Assembly: GCF_024170165.1 (NCBI RefSeq) | Contig: NZ_JALJXP010000011.1 | Coordinates: 1 to 64,000 of the forward strand | Reading direction: 5' to 3' | Source of the DNA: Pseudomonas nitroreducens | Lineage (GTDB): Bacteria > Pseudomonadota > Gammaproteobacteria > Pseudomonadales > Pseudomonadaceae | DNA: 64,000 nucleotides | Made by a program: the position numbers and the translations under genes | Shown here: positions 44,594 to 53,878 of the stretch, piece after piece | Layout: each line of letters starts with the position of its first letter | Position numbering within the stretch: the first letter of the stretch is position 1 | The notes under the pieces: model-generated | What the model was told of the DNA's origin: nothing | Database searches by the model: none | Seen by the model: the letters and a program-made list of their open reading frames with translations, nothing else

Positions 44594-45958
44594 ATGAACA
44601 ACAACAATAACGGCTACCCCTCCAGTGCCGTGGCCTGGTCCACGGTTGCGATCCTCATGGTCGCCTACGTGCTTTCCTTCATCGACCGACAGATTCTCAA
44701 CCTGCTGGTCGGCCCCATCCGTCGCGATCTGGAAATCAGCGACACGCAGATGAGCCTGCTGATGGGCCTGTCCTTCGCGCTGTTCTACACGCTGTGCGGC
44801 ATCCCCCTCGGGCGCATGGCCGACAGTCGCAGCCGTCGCGGGCTGATCACCGTCGGCGTGCTGATCTGGAGCGCCATGACCGCCGCCTGCGGGCTGGCCC
44901 GCCAGTACTGGCACTTCCTGCTGTTCCGCGTCGGTGTCGGCGTGGGCGAGGCAGCCCTGTCGCCGGCCGCCTACTCGCTGATCGCCGACAGCTTCCCGGC
45001 CCAGCGCCGCGCCACTGCCATCAGCGTCTATTCCATGGGCATCTACCTCGGCTCGGGGCTGGCCTTCCTGCTTGGCGGGCTGGTGATCAAGTTCGCCTCC
45101 GCCCAGGGCGACGTGCACCTGCCGATCCTCGGCGAAGTGCGTCCCTGGCAGCTGATCTTCCTGATCCTCGGCGCCGCCGGCGTACTCTTCACCCTGCTGA
45201 TGCTCGCGGTGAAGGAACCGACCCGTCGTGGCGTCGGCGCTGGCGTGGTGGTGCCGATGAGCGAAGTGGGCGCCTACCTGCGCGCCAACCGCAAGACCGT
45301 GCTGTGTCACAACTTCGGCTTCGCCTGCATCTCCTTCGCCAGCTACGGCAGCGGTGCCTGGGTGCCGACCTTCTTCGTCCGCACCTACGGCTGGGACGCC
45401 GGCCACGTAGGCGTGGTCTACGGCAGCATCGTCGCTGTGTTCGGTTGCCTGGGCATCGTCTGCGGTGGCCGCCTGGCGGACTTCTGGGCCAAGCGCGGGC
45501 GCACCGATGCGAACATGCGCGTGGGCCTGCTGGCCGCCTGTCTGGCTATCCCGCTGAGCCTGGTCTATCCGCTGCTGGACAGCGGCAACGCCGCGGCGGC
45601 GCTGATGGCGCCCATCGTGTTCTTCCTCAGCATGCCCTTCGGCGTCGCCCCGGCGGCGATCCAGGAAATCATGCCCAACTCCATGCGCGGCCAGGCCTCG
45701 GCCATCTACCTGTTCGTCGTGACCTTGCTCGGCCTGGGCATCGGCCCGACCGCCATCGCCCTGGTGACCGACTACGGGTTCGGCGACGACATGGCGCTGC
45801 GCTACTCGCTGCTGATTGTCAGCGTCGTGGCCCTGGTCGCGGGTGCATTGCTGCTTGCCAATGGTCTGAAGCCGTACCGCGCGAGCCTCGAGCACCTGAA
45901 GAGCTGGAGCCTGAAAGGCGAGAGCGACAGCGGCGCGATGCAACGCCAGCCGGCCTGA
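44594..45958 (+). CDS. MFS transporter, Spns/spinster-like
   Basis: A 454-residue major facilitator protein with about twelve transmembrane helices. The MFS loop motif between helices 2 and 3 is GRMADSRSRRG near residue 75. The first helix phrase FIDRQILNLLVGPIRRDL is characteristic of the spinster-like group. The start at 44594 is preceded by AGGAG; the Asn-rich start MNNNNNG is polar. Substrate cannot be told; relatives include transporters for sphingolipids or organic acids. Isolated gene. Confidence 0.87.
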   Translation: MNNNNNGYPSSAVAWSTVAILMVAYVLSFIDRQILNLLVGPIRRDLEISDTQMSLLMGLSFALFYTLCGIPLGRMADSRSRRGLITVGVLIWSAMTAACGLARQYWHFLLFRVGVGVGEAALSPAAYSLIADSFPAQRRATAISVYSMGIYLGSGLAFLLGGLVIKFASAQGDVHLPILGEVRPWQLIFLILGAAGVLFTLLMLAVKEPTRRGVGAGVVVPMSEVGAYLRANRKTVLCHNFGFACISFASYGSGAWVPTFFVRTYGWDAGHVGVVYGSIVAVFGCLGIVCGGRLADFWAKRGRTDANMRVGLLAACLAIPLSLVYPLLDSGNAAAALMAPIVFFLSMPFGVAPAAIQEIMPNSMRGQASAIYLFVVTLLGLGIGPTAIALVTDYGFGDDMALRYSLLIVSVVALVAGALLLANGLKPYRASLEHLKSWSLKGESDSGAMQRQPA

Positions 45959-46320
45959 GACTGTGTGGGCGAGCAAGGCCGCTGCTGAGTGGTACGTTTT
46001 GCCACCTGCTTGCTTAAGTCAGAGAGTTCCCGTGGCGCCGTAGGACCGACCTTTGTGGTTGGCATTGCCTACTTGCGCTGCGGTCAATTCTCAACAGGCA
46101 GTAAGAGATTTCCCGATCCTGTTCATCCATCTCGCGCCATTGGTTGAGGCCTGTACCTTGTCGTGGCCATGCAATTCCTTCCGCGCAAGCGAAGCGGCGC
46201 CGAGTTTCCGGCCTGGAGTGCATCGGCAGCGATTTCGAGAAGCTGTCAGGAGCGTGCCTGCTCCTTGAGGACACTCGTGATAGCGCGAACGAGGCAATCA
46301 ATCAGGTGGTAGTGGCAATC
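45959..46320. other. Gene-free stretch, 362 bases
   Basis: Between the MFS gene and the exported orphan. It holds no ORF with a convincing ribosome-binding site on either strand. A small hairpin AGGAGC-GTGCCT-GCTCCT lies at 46248-46265. Open frames reading through on both strands lack starts or family resemblance. No repeat recognised. Confidence 0.5.
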
Positions 46321-46851
46321 ATGCTTACGCAAGACAAGCGCCAACTGGGCGCAATATTCGCCCTGAGCCTGGGGCTGGGTTTGGTTTTCGCCGCCCAGGC
46401 GGAAACGAGTATCTCCAACGAAGGCCTGTTCGAGCATTTCGTCGTGCAGGGCAAACCGATCCAGGCTGGGCTCAGCCCGCAGGAACTGGTGGCCGCGCTG
46501 GGCAAGCCGGCGCAGGTGCAGGACAACGATGCGGAGTGCGGCGGTGTGCTGGACGACGCTGACAAGCTCTATGTCTATCCCGGCGCCACCTTCGAGGCCA
46601 ACCAGCAAGAAGCGGCGCTGGACTCCCTCGAGTTCACCGACCCCGGCAATGCCGTGGTCATCGCCGGCCTGCCGATCAATGGCAAGACGTCGGAGGTGTC
46701 TTTCAAGCAACGCTTCAAGGACAATCTGATGCTCGATGAAGACGGCAGTGCTTTCTTCAGCTACGAAGGCGTTGGCGCCCGTGAAGCCGGCTTGCTGTTC
46801 GAGTTCAAGGATGGCTTCGTTTCCCGTGTGGAGAACTGGGTTGGTTGTTGA
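46321..46851 (+). CDS. Exported hypothetical protein
   Basis: A 176-residue protein with a signal peptide (MLTQDKRQLGAIFALSLGLG..., ending AQA near residue 27). The mature part is acidic, with beta-rich sequence and two Cys (AECGG and the last residue, VENWVGC) that could form a disulfide. No family recognised. The start at 46321 keeps the signal peptide at the N-terminus; the open frame extends upstream to 46144 but that addition has no such pattern. Pairs with the next exported gene 72 bases downstream. Confidence 0.7.
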   Translation: MLTQDKRQLGAIFALSLGLGLVFAAQAETSISNEGLFEHFVVQGKPIQAGLSPQELVAALGKPAQVQDNDAECGGVLDDADKLYVYPGATFEANQQEAALDSLEFTDPGNAVVIAGLPINGKTSEVSFKQRFKDNLMLDEDGSAFFSYEGVGAREAGLLFEFKDGFVSRVENWVGC

Positions 46852-46923
46852 GGGGCATGCTCTTCCGGCCGACTGAGGCGCTTGCTGCACACAGGCAGAC
46901 TTTCGGTCAAAGGGATTTTCAGC

Positions 46924-48042
46924 ATGAAGCGCAGCGCAATGGGATGGCTTTGGCTTGCCCTGGCAGCGATGGCTGCGGCAGCCTCGGGTTGGGCGGCAGG
47001 CGAGCCCTGGGAGGTGTTCGCGCAGAACGACCGCATCGGCTTCAAGGATGCTCAGGGTGTTGTGCGTATCGATCCGAAGCTCAGCCTCATGTTCACTCCC
47101 GCCCAGCGCTTCGAGCACATCATCGCTACCGGCGAGGAAACCGCCGACGGTTACCGCACCTACTACCTGCTGCGCGATGGCCGCCAGGTGGCGCCGGATT
47201 CGCTGTACTTCTTCGATAACGCGCCGGTCTGCGAGAGCGAAAACAGCATCCGCTTCCGTGACCGCAAGCGCGACAGGGTCGGCCTTCTCGACGGCAGTGG
47301 CCGGGTGCTGATCCCGGCCGAACTGAGCGACGCGACGGCCATGCGCAACGGCATGGTCGTGGTGCTGAAGGGGGCCACGCGCAGTTGCGCCGATCCGGGC
47401 GTGAGCCTGGATCAGTGCGAGCACAAGGGGTGGCGCGGTGGCACTGAATTACTGCTCGACCGCCACGGCAAGACCTTGGTGGAGCACTTCGACACTACCC
47501 GTGCCGGTGCGCTGGACTGGTTCTCGAAACAGCAGAGCGATCAGCCTTCCGACGATCCACGCCGCGTTTCCTTCAAGGGCGTCGACGGTCGCTATCTCAG
47601 CTTCGTCGACATCGAGAAGGACTTCGCCATCTGGTTCCGCGACGAGTTCCTCGCGCACCTGGATGATGCTTCGTTGAAGGCCCACAGTTATCCACAAGTC
47701 TGGAGCGGGCAGGGCAGTGAGCCGCTCAATGACTGGCAGGCCACCACGCCGGATGAGGTGCTGCAAAAGCACGGCACGCAGCTGCGCAAGCGGCTGGAGG
47801 CCCTGCGAAGCTCCGCGGGCTACGGCGTTCGCCAGGACGACATGGGCTGGCCCTTCGACCCCGAGCGCGACCCGCAGTACTTTGATGGTTGCGGTGAGTT
47901 CGCACAGTGGAAGACGCACAGGATATCGGCGATGGAGCACTGGCAACTGGGATCGTTCGAGCCGGACAAACACGCCAGCTTCGATTTCATCCGCACCGCC
48001 GAGGGCTATCGGCTGGTGGCGTTTTCCATTCCCGGACTGTGA
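46924..48042 (+). CDS. Exported protein with WG-like repeats
   Basis: A 372-residue exported protein. Signal peptide to about residue 26 (AASGWAAG). Two stretches resemble WG/KWG repeats: VFAQNDRIGFKDAQGVVRIDP near 30 and RDRKRDRVGLLDGSGRVLIPAEL near 110. The rest has a Cys pair (SCADPGVSLDQC) and an aromatic, charged C-terminal half. ATG at 46924 fits the signal; an ATG at 46882 would give a non-signal start. Function unknown; likely periplasmic or surface. Confidence 0.72.
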   Translation: MKRSAMGWLWLALAAMAAAASGWAAGEPWEVFAQNDRIGFKDAQGVVRIDPKLSLMFTPAQRFEHIIATGEETADGYRTYYLLRDGRQVAPDSLYFFDNAPVCESENSIRFRDRKRDRVGLLDGSGRVLIPAELSDATAMRNGMVVVLKGATRSCADPGVSLDQCEHKGWRGGTELLLDRHGKTLVEHFDTTRAGALDWFSKQQSDQPSDDPRRVSFKGVDGRYLSFVDIEKDFAIWFRDEFLAHLDDASLKAHSYPQVWSGQGSEPLNDWQATTPDEVLQKHGTQLRKRLEALRSSAGYGVRQDDMGWPFDPERDPQYFDGCGEFAQWKTHRISAMEHWQLGSFEPDKHASFDFIRTAEGYRLVAFSIPGL

Positions 48043-48117
48043 CGGCTACCTGTAGGAGCCTGAGCTGTCCGTGATTGACTCAGCACCGCTCCGGTCTATC
48101 AGGAGGCTCGTTGTGCC

Positions 48118-48555
48118 TCAACGCCAGCAATCGCTCACGCTGCCGGTGCCGCTGCTGCCCTTCTGGCCCTGGGCTGTCAGGGTCAGGTGCGTGCACTTGC
48201 TGTCGGTGAAGGTCGGGTTGGCCGTCAGCGTGTAGCCGCCGTCGCTGCTGCCGCCGCCGACCGTCAGGGTATACAGGCCGGTGGAGGAGGAGACGGTGCT
48301 GCCACTGGTGCCGGCCAGTTTCAGGTTGGCCACCGAAGATTGGTCGGTGACATAGCCGGACACGGAGTTGAGCGCATACCAGCGCTCTTCCTGCGAGGCG
48401 GCCTGGTTGAGCAGGGCCTGACCTTCCGCGCGTTTGCCGCGCAGCACGTATTCCTGGTAGCTGGGGTAGGCGACGGCGGCGAGGATCGCCACGATCGCCA
48501 CCACCACCATGAGCTCCATCAGGGTGAAGCCGTCTTGCCGGTAGTGCCTGTTCAT
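48118..48555 (-). CDS. pilE: Type IV minor pilin PilE
   Basis: A 145-residue pilin-like protein of the type IV pilus tip complex. Prepilin signal MNRHYRQDGFTLMELMVVVAIVAILAAVAYPSYQEY, cut by PilD before Phe10, with the invariant Glu5 of the mature protein. The C-terminal D-region is closed by two Cys (DSKCTHL and SDCWR). Its start overlaps the pilY1 stop. Last gene of fimU-pilV-pilW-pilX-pilY1-pilE; the small pilY2 gene of P. aeruginosa is absent here. Confidence 0.92.
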   Translation of the reverse strand: MNRHYRQDGFTLMELMVVVAIVAILAAVAYPSYQEYVLRGKRAEGQALLNQAASQEERWYALNSVSGYVTDQSSVANLKLAGTSGSTVSSSTGLYTLTVGGGSSDGGYTLTANPTFTDSKCTHLTLTAQGQKGSSGTGSVSDCWR

Positions 48556-51500
48556 TCCTGTTCCTTGATGTTCAGCCAGTTCTGCCGTCCGGAGCTGGCG
48601 CCACTGGTTGCCACGCTGACGCAGCCGTCGCTGCCGCAGGCGTTGACGTTGCTGCTGCTGGCGCTGGTGCTGCCGACGGTGAAGCCGCCTTTCAGACCGG
48701 ACATCTGCAGGGCGGAGACGACGCTGCCGTTGTAGAGATCGTTGTCGTCCACCACGCCGTCGTTGTTCAGGTCCAGGGTGGCGAAGTCGGTGGCGCCGCC
48801 GGTGTACGGGTCGAGCGACATCAGCCAGGTGGTGACGCCGTCGGCGCAGGGGTCTTCGTTGGGTGTCAGGGTGCTGGCGAGCAGTACGCCGGACGTGGCA
48901 TAGGGGTTGTTGACCACCATTTCGCCGGTGGCGGGGAGGTCCAGGTACCAGCCGTACTGCGAGACGTTGCCGCTGCTGTCGTACCAGGTGACGGCGTTGT
49001 CGCTGACGGTGCGGATGGTCTGGGTCACCGCGGTGCCGTTGTTGTCGAAGGAGGTGGTCACTTCGCTCTGGGTGATGGTCTGCTGCTGCAGCTTGCTGCG
49101 GCTGAGCGTCGGCGTGGTGCTGGCGGCCTCGCCCGCGGTCTGCCGGTCCCAGATACCGTAGAGGCCCATCACCTGGGTGGTATTCGGATCGGCGTCGTCG
49201 GACTCGATGTACTTGCCGGTGCCGAAGATCACCAGATAGCCCGTGCCGGAGCTGTGCTTGACCAGGTAAGGCGCGCTGGTGATGGGCTGCACCTGCCCGG
49301 CAGTGGTGGTCGCGCTGTACAGCGGCGAGCCGCCGAAGCCAACGCGGAAGCTGCTGGCGGTGGTGCTGGAAGTGAGGCTGCCGGAGCTGGTCAGGTCGAA
49401 GCGCCAGAGGTTGCCGTGCAGGTCGCCGGCGTAGACGTAGTCGGTGATCAGGTCGCCGTTGATATCGGCGGCGCGCGGGGTGGCCAGGCCGTTGGCGGTG
49501 GTCTTGCCGTCGCTGACGGTGAGGGCCTTGATCAGGCTGCCGTCCTTCACGTCCATCAGGTAGAGCACGGCCTTGTCGCTGGTGCCGTTGTAGCCGTTGC
49601 CCAGGATCACCGCCCAGGTGCCGTTGTGCAGCAGGCTGATGGTCGGCCGCGAGTAGGTGAAGCCCAGTTCGCTGTAGTCGCTGTCGCTGTAGCTCTTCTC
49701 CCAGAGCAGCTTGATGTCGGTCGGGTCGGTGATGTCCAGGGCGAACAGCGCGCGGCCGCCGCCGCGCAGGGTGCCGACCAGTACGGTGTGCCAGGCGTTG
49801 CCGTAGTAGACGTCGGCGGTGACCGGCGAGCCGTCCACGTAGTACTGGTGGGTGGCGCTGGTGTAGTCGCTGTCGCTCAGCTTGTAGAGGTTGCTGATCA
49901 CCGCGCTGGGCACGTAGGCGAAGACTTCCTTACCGTCGGCGTCGAACGCATGCAGCATGCCGTCGTTGGCGCCGACGTAGAGGCGCGTGGGGCGCGCGCT
50001 CCAGGTGCTCTTGAAGGTGGTGTAGGAGGTGTCGGTGCTGCTGATGGTGGCGTTCATCAGCGAGGCCAGGCGATTGGGCGGACCGACCAGCACCGGCGAG
50101 GAGTCGATGATGTCGCCCAGCACGGTGCTGCGGCTGCGGAACAGTGTGCCTTCGTTGCTGCGGTCGCCGCGCAGGTACGCCACGCGCTTCTCGCCGTTGC
50201 TGTCGGTGACGCTGGCGAGGGTCTTGTTGAGGGTGGTCTGCTGGGCGCTGCTGAGGTTGCTCCAGGTGAAGTCCTTGAGCGTGCCGGCGGTGCTGCCGGC
50301 CATCTTCACCGTGCGCGTGGAGTACGCGCTGTTGCCGCTGCCGTAGGTGATGTCCATCAGGTCCTGGGCGCTCCAGACCGAGGTCTGGCTGCCGTTGCTG
50401 GTGTTCTGCAGGTACTTGATCAGGTCACCGCTCCAGTCGGTGCTGGCGAACTTCGGGGTGTAGCTGTACAGCTCACTGTCGGCGGTGCTGCTGTCGGCGT
50501 TGAGCAGCGGTGAGCTGACCAGGGCCGGCGCGGCGCCGGAGTCCTCGCGTTGGGAGATGCGGTTGACCACGTTCTGCAGGGCCGAGACCAGGTCGTCGGG
50601 CGAGTCGACGCTGAAGAACTCGCCACGGGAGTCGATGGCCGCGTGCCACAGGTCGTAGACGTTGTTGGCGCTGCCTGACGAGGCCGCAGGCCAGCTCAGG
50701 GTGCCGGCGGCCAGCTTGCTGTAGTCGCCGGAGTAGGTGTCGCCGCCCCAGGCCGGGCTGGTCAGGCTGGTGGTCAGGCCCAGGCCGACGAAGTAGCTGA
50801 CCATGTGCTGCCAGGTCGCCGGATCGTTCTTCGGGTTCCAGTACTGGGTGGTGGCGTTGCTGTTGCTCTCGGCGATGTAGGTGCTGACGTTGTTGGCGAT
50901 GTTCGGCTGGGCGTCGGTGGCCCAGTACTTGAACGCCAGGTCGGCCAGGGTGTTGGAGGCGCTGTCCTTGTACGGAGCGCGTGCGCTGTAGGTCTGGCCA
51001 TCGGGCAGGGTGCGGCCGGTGCTGTCCCAGTCGCCGTGGCTGCCGGCGGTGTTCCAGATGCCGTCGGTGAGGGTGATGCTGTAGCTCGCCCGGCAGCTGT
51101 ACAGCGGGGTTTCGCTGCTGCCGATGGAGTAGGCGTAGGGACTGTACTTGCCGGTGACGCTGAGCAGCGAGCCGACGCGGTCGACGGCGTCCAGCAGCGG
51201 GGTGCCCTGGTTGAAGTAGATGTCGCCGAGCCACTCGAAGAACTTGGCGCGGTGGGCGCCGGAGAAGGTGCCGAGGCGGTTGTCGTAGTAGCTGGTGCTG
51301 GTGTTGCTCAGGCCGCGGCAGTTGTAGCTCGACAGGTAGGAGCTGCTGGTGATGCAGGTATCGCTGGTGCCCAGGGCCTGCCAGCTGAGGCGGGTGTTCT
51401 CCGGCAGCGAGACGAAGGCCAGGTTGGCGCCGGACTGGGTCGCCAGCTCGCGGTTGCGGTAGAAGCTGTACCAGTTGGCGAAGTTCTGCCGCTCGTCACT

Positions 51501-52523
51501 GCTGTTGGTGCCGGAGGTGGAGGAAACGGTCACCAGCTTGTAGCAGTTGTCGTCGTTGACGTTGCTGCTGCAGCCGCTGAGCGCGGTGTTGTAGACGTAG
51601 TAGTACGCCGGCACCGCCGCCTTGGTGCGGTCCGGGTAGGTGGTGGTAGTGGTCAGGGTGGTAGTGGCGGTCGAGGTCACCGTATAGGTGGTGGTCTTGC
51701 CGCTGGTTACGTAGGAGCAACTGGCGGTCGAATAGCTGACGGCGGTGGTGGTGCTGGAGGTGCTGCCGTCACTGTTGGTGGTGGTCGAGCCGGTGCTGGA
51801 CTTCGGGTTGGTGATGGTCGCGGTGCAGCTGTTGCTCTTGGCGGTGACCGTGTAGGTGCCGCCGCCGGTCAGCGAGGCGGACTTGCCGGTGGAGGTGGTC
51901 GAGCCGCTGACGCTGGCGCTGCTGGTGGTGCTGGAAGTGGTGCTGCTCGAACTGAAGTCCGAAGAGGGGTTCGCCGCCAGGTAGTAGACCTTGTCCGGGC
52001 TGTTGTAGGAGGTGTAGCCGGTGTAGGTCCAATAGGTGCTGTCGGTGGTCGCGCGGGCGGTGTCGTATTCCCACGAGACCTTGTACGCCGAGCTCAGGTC
52101 GAAGCTGCCCTTGGCGGTCTTGAAGCCGTTCACGTAGGCCGCGGTGAAGCTGGTGGTCAGCGGCGTGTAGGTGGTGCTGGCGTTGCTGTAGCTGACGCTG
52201 TAGGGCGCCTGGTAGGTGACATTGGGGTTGTAGTACAGCGGGTTGAAGGTCGACGACTTGGCGCGCCGGCTGGTACGCACCTGGTCGGCGCTATAGCCGT
52301 TGTACGTGCTGTTGGTGGTGGGGTTCATGCCATCGGGGGCGAAGCTCCAGCGCATGCTGTTGGAGTTGTCGATGGTCACCATGATGTTCGGCGCCACGCC
52401 CTCGGTGAGGAACAGCGGCTGCTGGCTCAGGGTCAGCGTCGCGGCATCGGTGGGCAGCGCGGTGACCAGCAGCAGGCCGCCGAACAGGAACAGCAGGATT
52501 GGCTGGGCGGGACGTCGGCTCAC
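48552..52523 (-). CDS. pilY1: Type IV pilus tip adhesin/mechanosensor PilY1
   Basis: A 1323-residue exported PilY1. Signal peptide to about residue 27. The N-terminal von Willebrand A-like domain has a MIDAS pattern DNSNS at residues 52-56. An insert of about 115 residues (about 187-300) is almost all Ser, Thr and Gly and is probably a flexible linker. The C-terminal half carries the PilY1 beta-propeller with ARPTRLYVGANDGMLHAFDADGKEVFAYVP near 840 and, close to the end, DLNNDGVVDDND near 1250, an EF-hand-like calcium loop. PilY1 primes pilus assembly with the minor pilins and promotes surface sensing. Overlaps pilE by four bases; ten bases separate it from pilX. Confidence 0.93.
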   Translation of the reverse strand: MSRRPAQPILLFLFGGLLLVTALPTDAATLTLSQQPLFLTEGVAPNIMVTIDNSNSMRWSFAPDGMNPTTNSTYNGYSADQVRTSRRAKSSTFNPLYYNPNVTYQAPYSVSYSNASTTYTPLTTSFTAAYVNGFKTAKGSFDLSSAYKVSWEYDTARATTDSTYWTYTGYTSYNSPDKVYYLAANPSSDFSSSSTTSSTTSSASVSGSTTSTGKSASLTGGGTYTVTAKSNSCTATITNPKSSTGSTTTNSDGSTSSTTTAVSYSTASCSYVTSGKTTTYTVTSTATTTLTTTTTYPDRTKAAVPAYYYVYNTALSGCSSNVNDDNCYKLVTVSSTSGTNSSDERQNFANWYSFYRNRELATQSGANLAFVSLPENTRLSWQALGTSDTCITSSSYLSSYNCRGLSNTSTSYYDNRLGTFSGAHRAKFFEWLGDIYFNQGTPLLDAVDRVGSLLSVTGKYSPYAYSIGSSETPLYSCRASYSITLTDGIWNTAGSHGDWDSTGRTLPDGQTYSARAPYKDSASNTLADLAFKYWATDAQPNIANNVSTYIAESNSNATTQYWNPKNDPATWQHMVSYFVGLGLTTSLTSPAWGGDTYSGDYSKLAAGTLSWPAASSGSANNVYDLWHAAIDSRGEFFSVDSPDDLVSALQNVVNRISQREDSGAAPALVSSPLLNADSSTADSELYSYTPKFASTDWSGDLIKYLQNTSNGSQTSVWSAQDLMDITYGSGNSAYSTRTVKMAGSTAGTLKDFTWSNLSSAQQTTLNKTLASVTDSNGEKRVAYLRGDRSNEGTLFRSRSTVLGDIIDSSPVLVGPPNRLASLMNATISSTDTSYTTFKSTWSARPTRLYVGANDGMLHAFDADGKEVFAYVPSAVISNLYKLSDSDYTSATHQYYVDGSPVTADVYYGNAWHTVLVGTLRGGGRALFALDITDPTDIKLLWEKSYSDSDYSELGFTYSRPTISLLHNGTWAVILGNGYNGTSDKAVLYLMDVKDGSLIKALTVSDGKTTANGLATPRAADINGDLITDYVYAGDLHGNLWRFDLTSSGSLTSSTTASSFRVGFGGSPLYSATTTAGQVQPITSAPYLVKHSSGTGYLVIFGTGKYIESDDADPNTTQVMGLYGIWDRQTAGEAASTTPTLSRSKLQQQTITQSEVTTSFDNNGTAVTQTIRTVSDNAVTWYDSSGNVSQYGWYLDLPATGEMVVNNPYATSGVLLASTLTPNEDPCADGVTTWLMSLDPYTGGATDFATLDLNNDGVVDDNDLYNGSVVSALQMSGLKGGFTVGSTSASSSNVNACGSDGCVSVATSGASSGRQNWLNIKEQE

Positions 52524-52533
52524 GTCGGGCTCC

Positions 52534-53112
52534 TCAGTAGTAACGGCGGATGGTGACGGTCTGCAGCACGCTCATCAGGCGCTGGCCGTCGGCGCGGGCG
52601 GCAGCGCTCACCCGGTAGTAATGCGGCCCGCGCCCCTGGGAGCGCTCGTCGGGGTCGGTGATCTGCACGTTGCCGTTGGAGTCGGCCGGGTCGAAGGCGA
52701 TGTAGGCGGCGTTCCAGCGCGGCACCGGGTCGAAGGTGGAGCTGCCGTCCATGCCCAGGTAGGCGATGGAGGTGGCGTCGCTGCTCCACCAGTCGGCGCT
52801 GGCCTTGGCGTTGGAGGAGTACTTGTCGCTGACCAGGATGCACAGGTTGGCGTGCTGCGCGACGCTGGAGGTGCAGTTGGCCGAACCCTGATCCAGGCTG
52901 GTCTGCGCCGCCAGCCGGCGCTCGCCCTCGCGCAGCGCCGACTCGGCGGCAGCGCGCGAATGCTGCTGCTCGCTGAGGTTGCCGATGATGCGGGTCTCGG
53001 TGGTGGTGCCGCGCATGCTGCTCATGGCGATCAGGGTGCCGAGCAGCAGCATCACCAGGGCGATCACCAGCGTGGCGCCGTGTTGTGTACGCCGGTTGTG
53101 TCTCAGGCTCAT
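52534..53112 (-). CDS. pilX: Type IV pilus minor pilin PilX
   Basis: A 192-residue minor pilin of the PilX type. The N-terminus RTQHGATLVIALVMLLLGTLIAM follows the pilin plan but has Ala instead of Phe after the cleaved Gly, and lacks the usual Glu5, both normal for PilX. Helical domain to about residue 70 then a C-terminal domain with two Cys (NCTSSVAQHANLC). It bridges the minor pilins to PilY1. The start overlaps the pilW stop codon. Confidence 0.9.
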   Translation of the reverse strand: MSLRHNRRTQHGATLVIALVMLLLGTLIAMSSMRGTTTETRIIGNLSEQQHSRAAAESALREGERRLAAQTSLDQGSANCTSSVAQHANLCILVSDKYSSNAKASADWWSSDATSIAYLGMDGSSTFDPVPRWNAAYIAFDPADSNGNVQITDPDERSQGRGPHYYRVSAAARADGQRLMSVLQTVTIRRYY

Positions 53113-53870
53113 GGCATCAGGTTCCGCAGCATCACGCTGCCTTGGGCGATCTGGTAGAGGTAGGCGGTGTTCTCGCTGAGGGTCGCGCCGCTGAGGGTTT
53201 TCCAGCGGCTGGCGATATCGCTGCTCATGCCGCCGCGGGTCGACGCGCCGCTGGCGAGCAGAGCGGCGTAGCTGACGGCCTGGCTGTCATCGCTGCTGCC
53301 CGGCAGGGTGAACAGGACAAAGCCCGCCACACCCTTGATCAGCGCCTGCTCGCTGGCGCCCTGGGCCGTACAGGTCAGGGTGCCGTCGCCCGGCGTGCTG
53401 CCGGCGACATAGCTGATGCGCGTGAGGACGCGCGTACCGCGCGGGACGAATGCGCCGAGGCAGTCGTACTGGTTGCCACCGGAGCCGGCGACTTCCGTGG
53501 TGCTGTCGCTGGCGCCCTGGTAGCGCAGGCAGAGGCCCTTGCCGTCGCTGCTGGCCTGGAAGGTCTGGCCGGCCTTGAACGACGGGCAGCCGCTGCTGCT
53601 GGCCAGCGCCGGGAAGGCCACTTCCAGGCTGTCCTGGGGCAGGTAGCGGTAGCCGGTGCGGGCCAGCTGCTGGTCGAGCAGCAGGAGCGTGTAGCGGGCG
53701 TTTTCCTGGTTGCCCAGTTGCCCCTGCTGGAACTGGAAGTGCGCCCTGTTGTTGATGTACAGCTCGGTGGCGCCAAGGATCAGCAGGCTGCCGATGGCCA
53801 GGGCAACCATCAGCTCGACCAGGGACAGGCCCGCCTGGCGTGCCAATGTGGGGAAGGTTCTTGCAGACAT
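53109..53870 (-). CDS. pilW: Type IV pilus minor pilin PilW
   Basis: A 253-residue minor pilin. Prepilin leader of about 13 residues then GLSLVELMVALAIGSLLILGATELYINN, with Glu5. The C-terminal region is large with three or more Cys (SGCPSF, GLCLRY, YDCLGAF, TCTAQG). The start at 53870 is the first ATG that places the leader directly before the hydrophobic helix; the open frame runs on through pilV in another reading. Overlaps pilX by four bases. Confidence 0.9.
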   Translation of the reverse strand: MSARTFPTLARQAGLSLVELMVALAIGSLLILGATELYINNRAHFQFQQGQLGNQENARYTLLLLDQQLARTGYRYLPQDSLEVAFPALASSSGCPSFKAGQTFQASSDGKGLCLRYQGASDSTTEVAGSGGNQYDCLGAFVPRGTRVLTRISYVAGSTPGDGTLTCTAQGASEQALIKGVAGFVLFTLPGSSDDSQAVSYAALLASGASTRGGMSSDIASRWKTLSGATLSENTAYLYQIAQGSVMLRNLMP

Positions 53871-53878
53871 GCCGGACC

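Noticed and set aside
46014-46301. Minus-strand 95-residue frame in the MFS downstream gap
   Set aside because: Arg/Ser-rich composition, no ribosome-binding site and no family resemblance.
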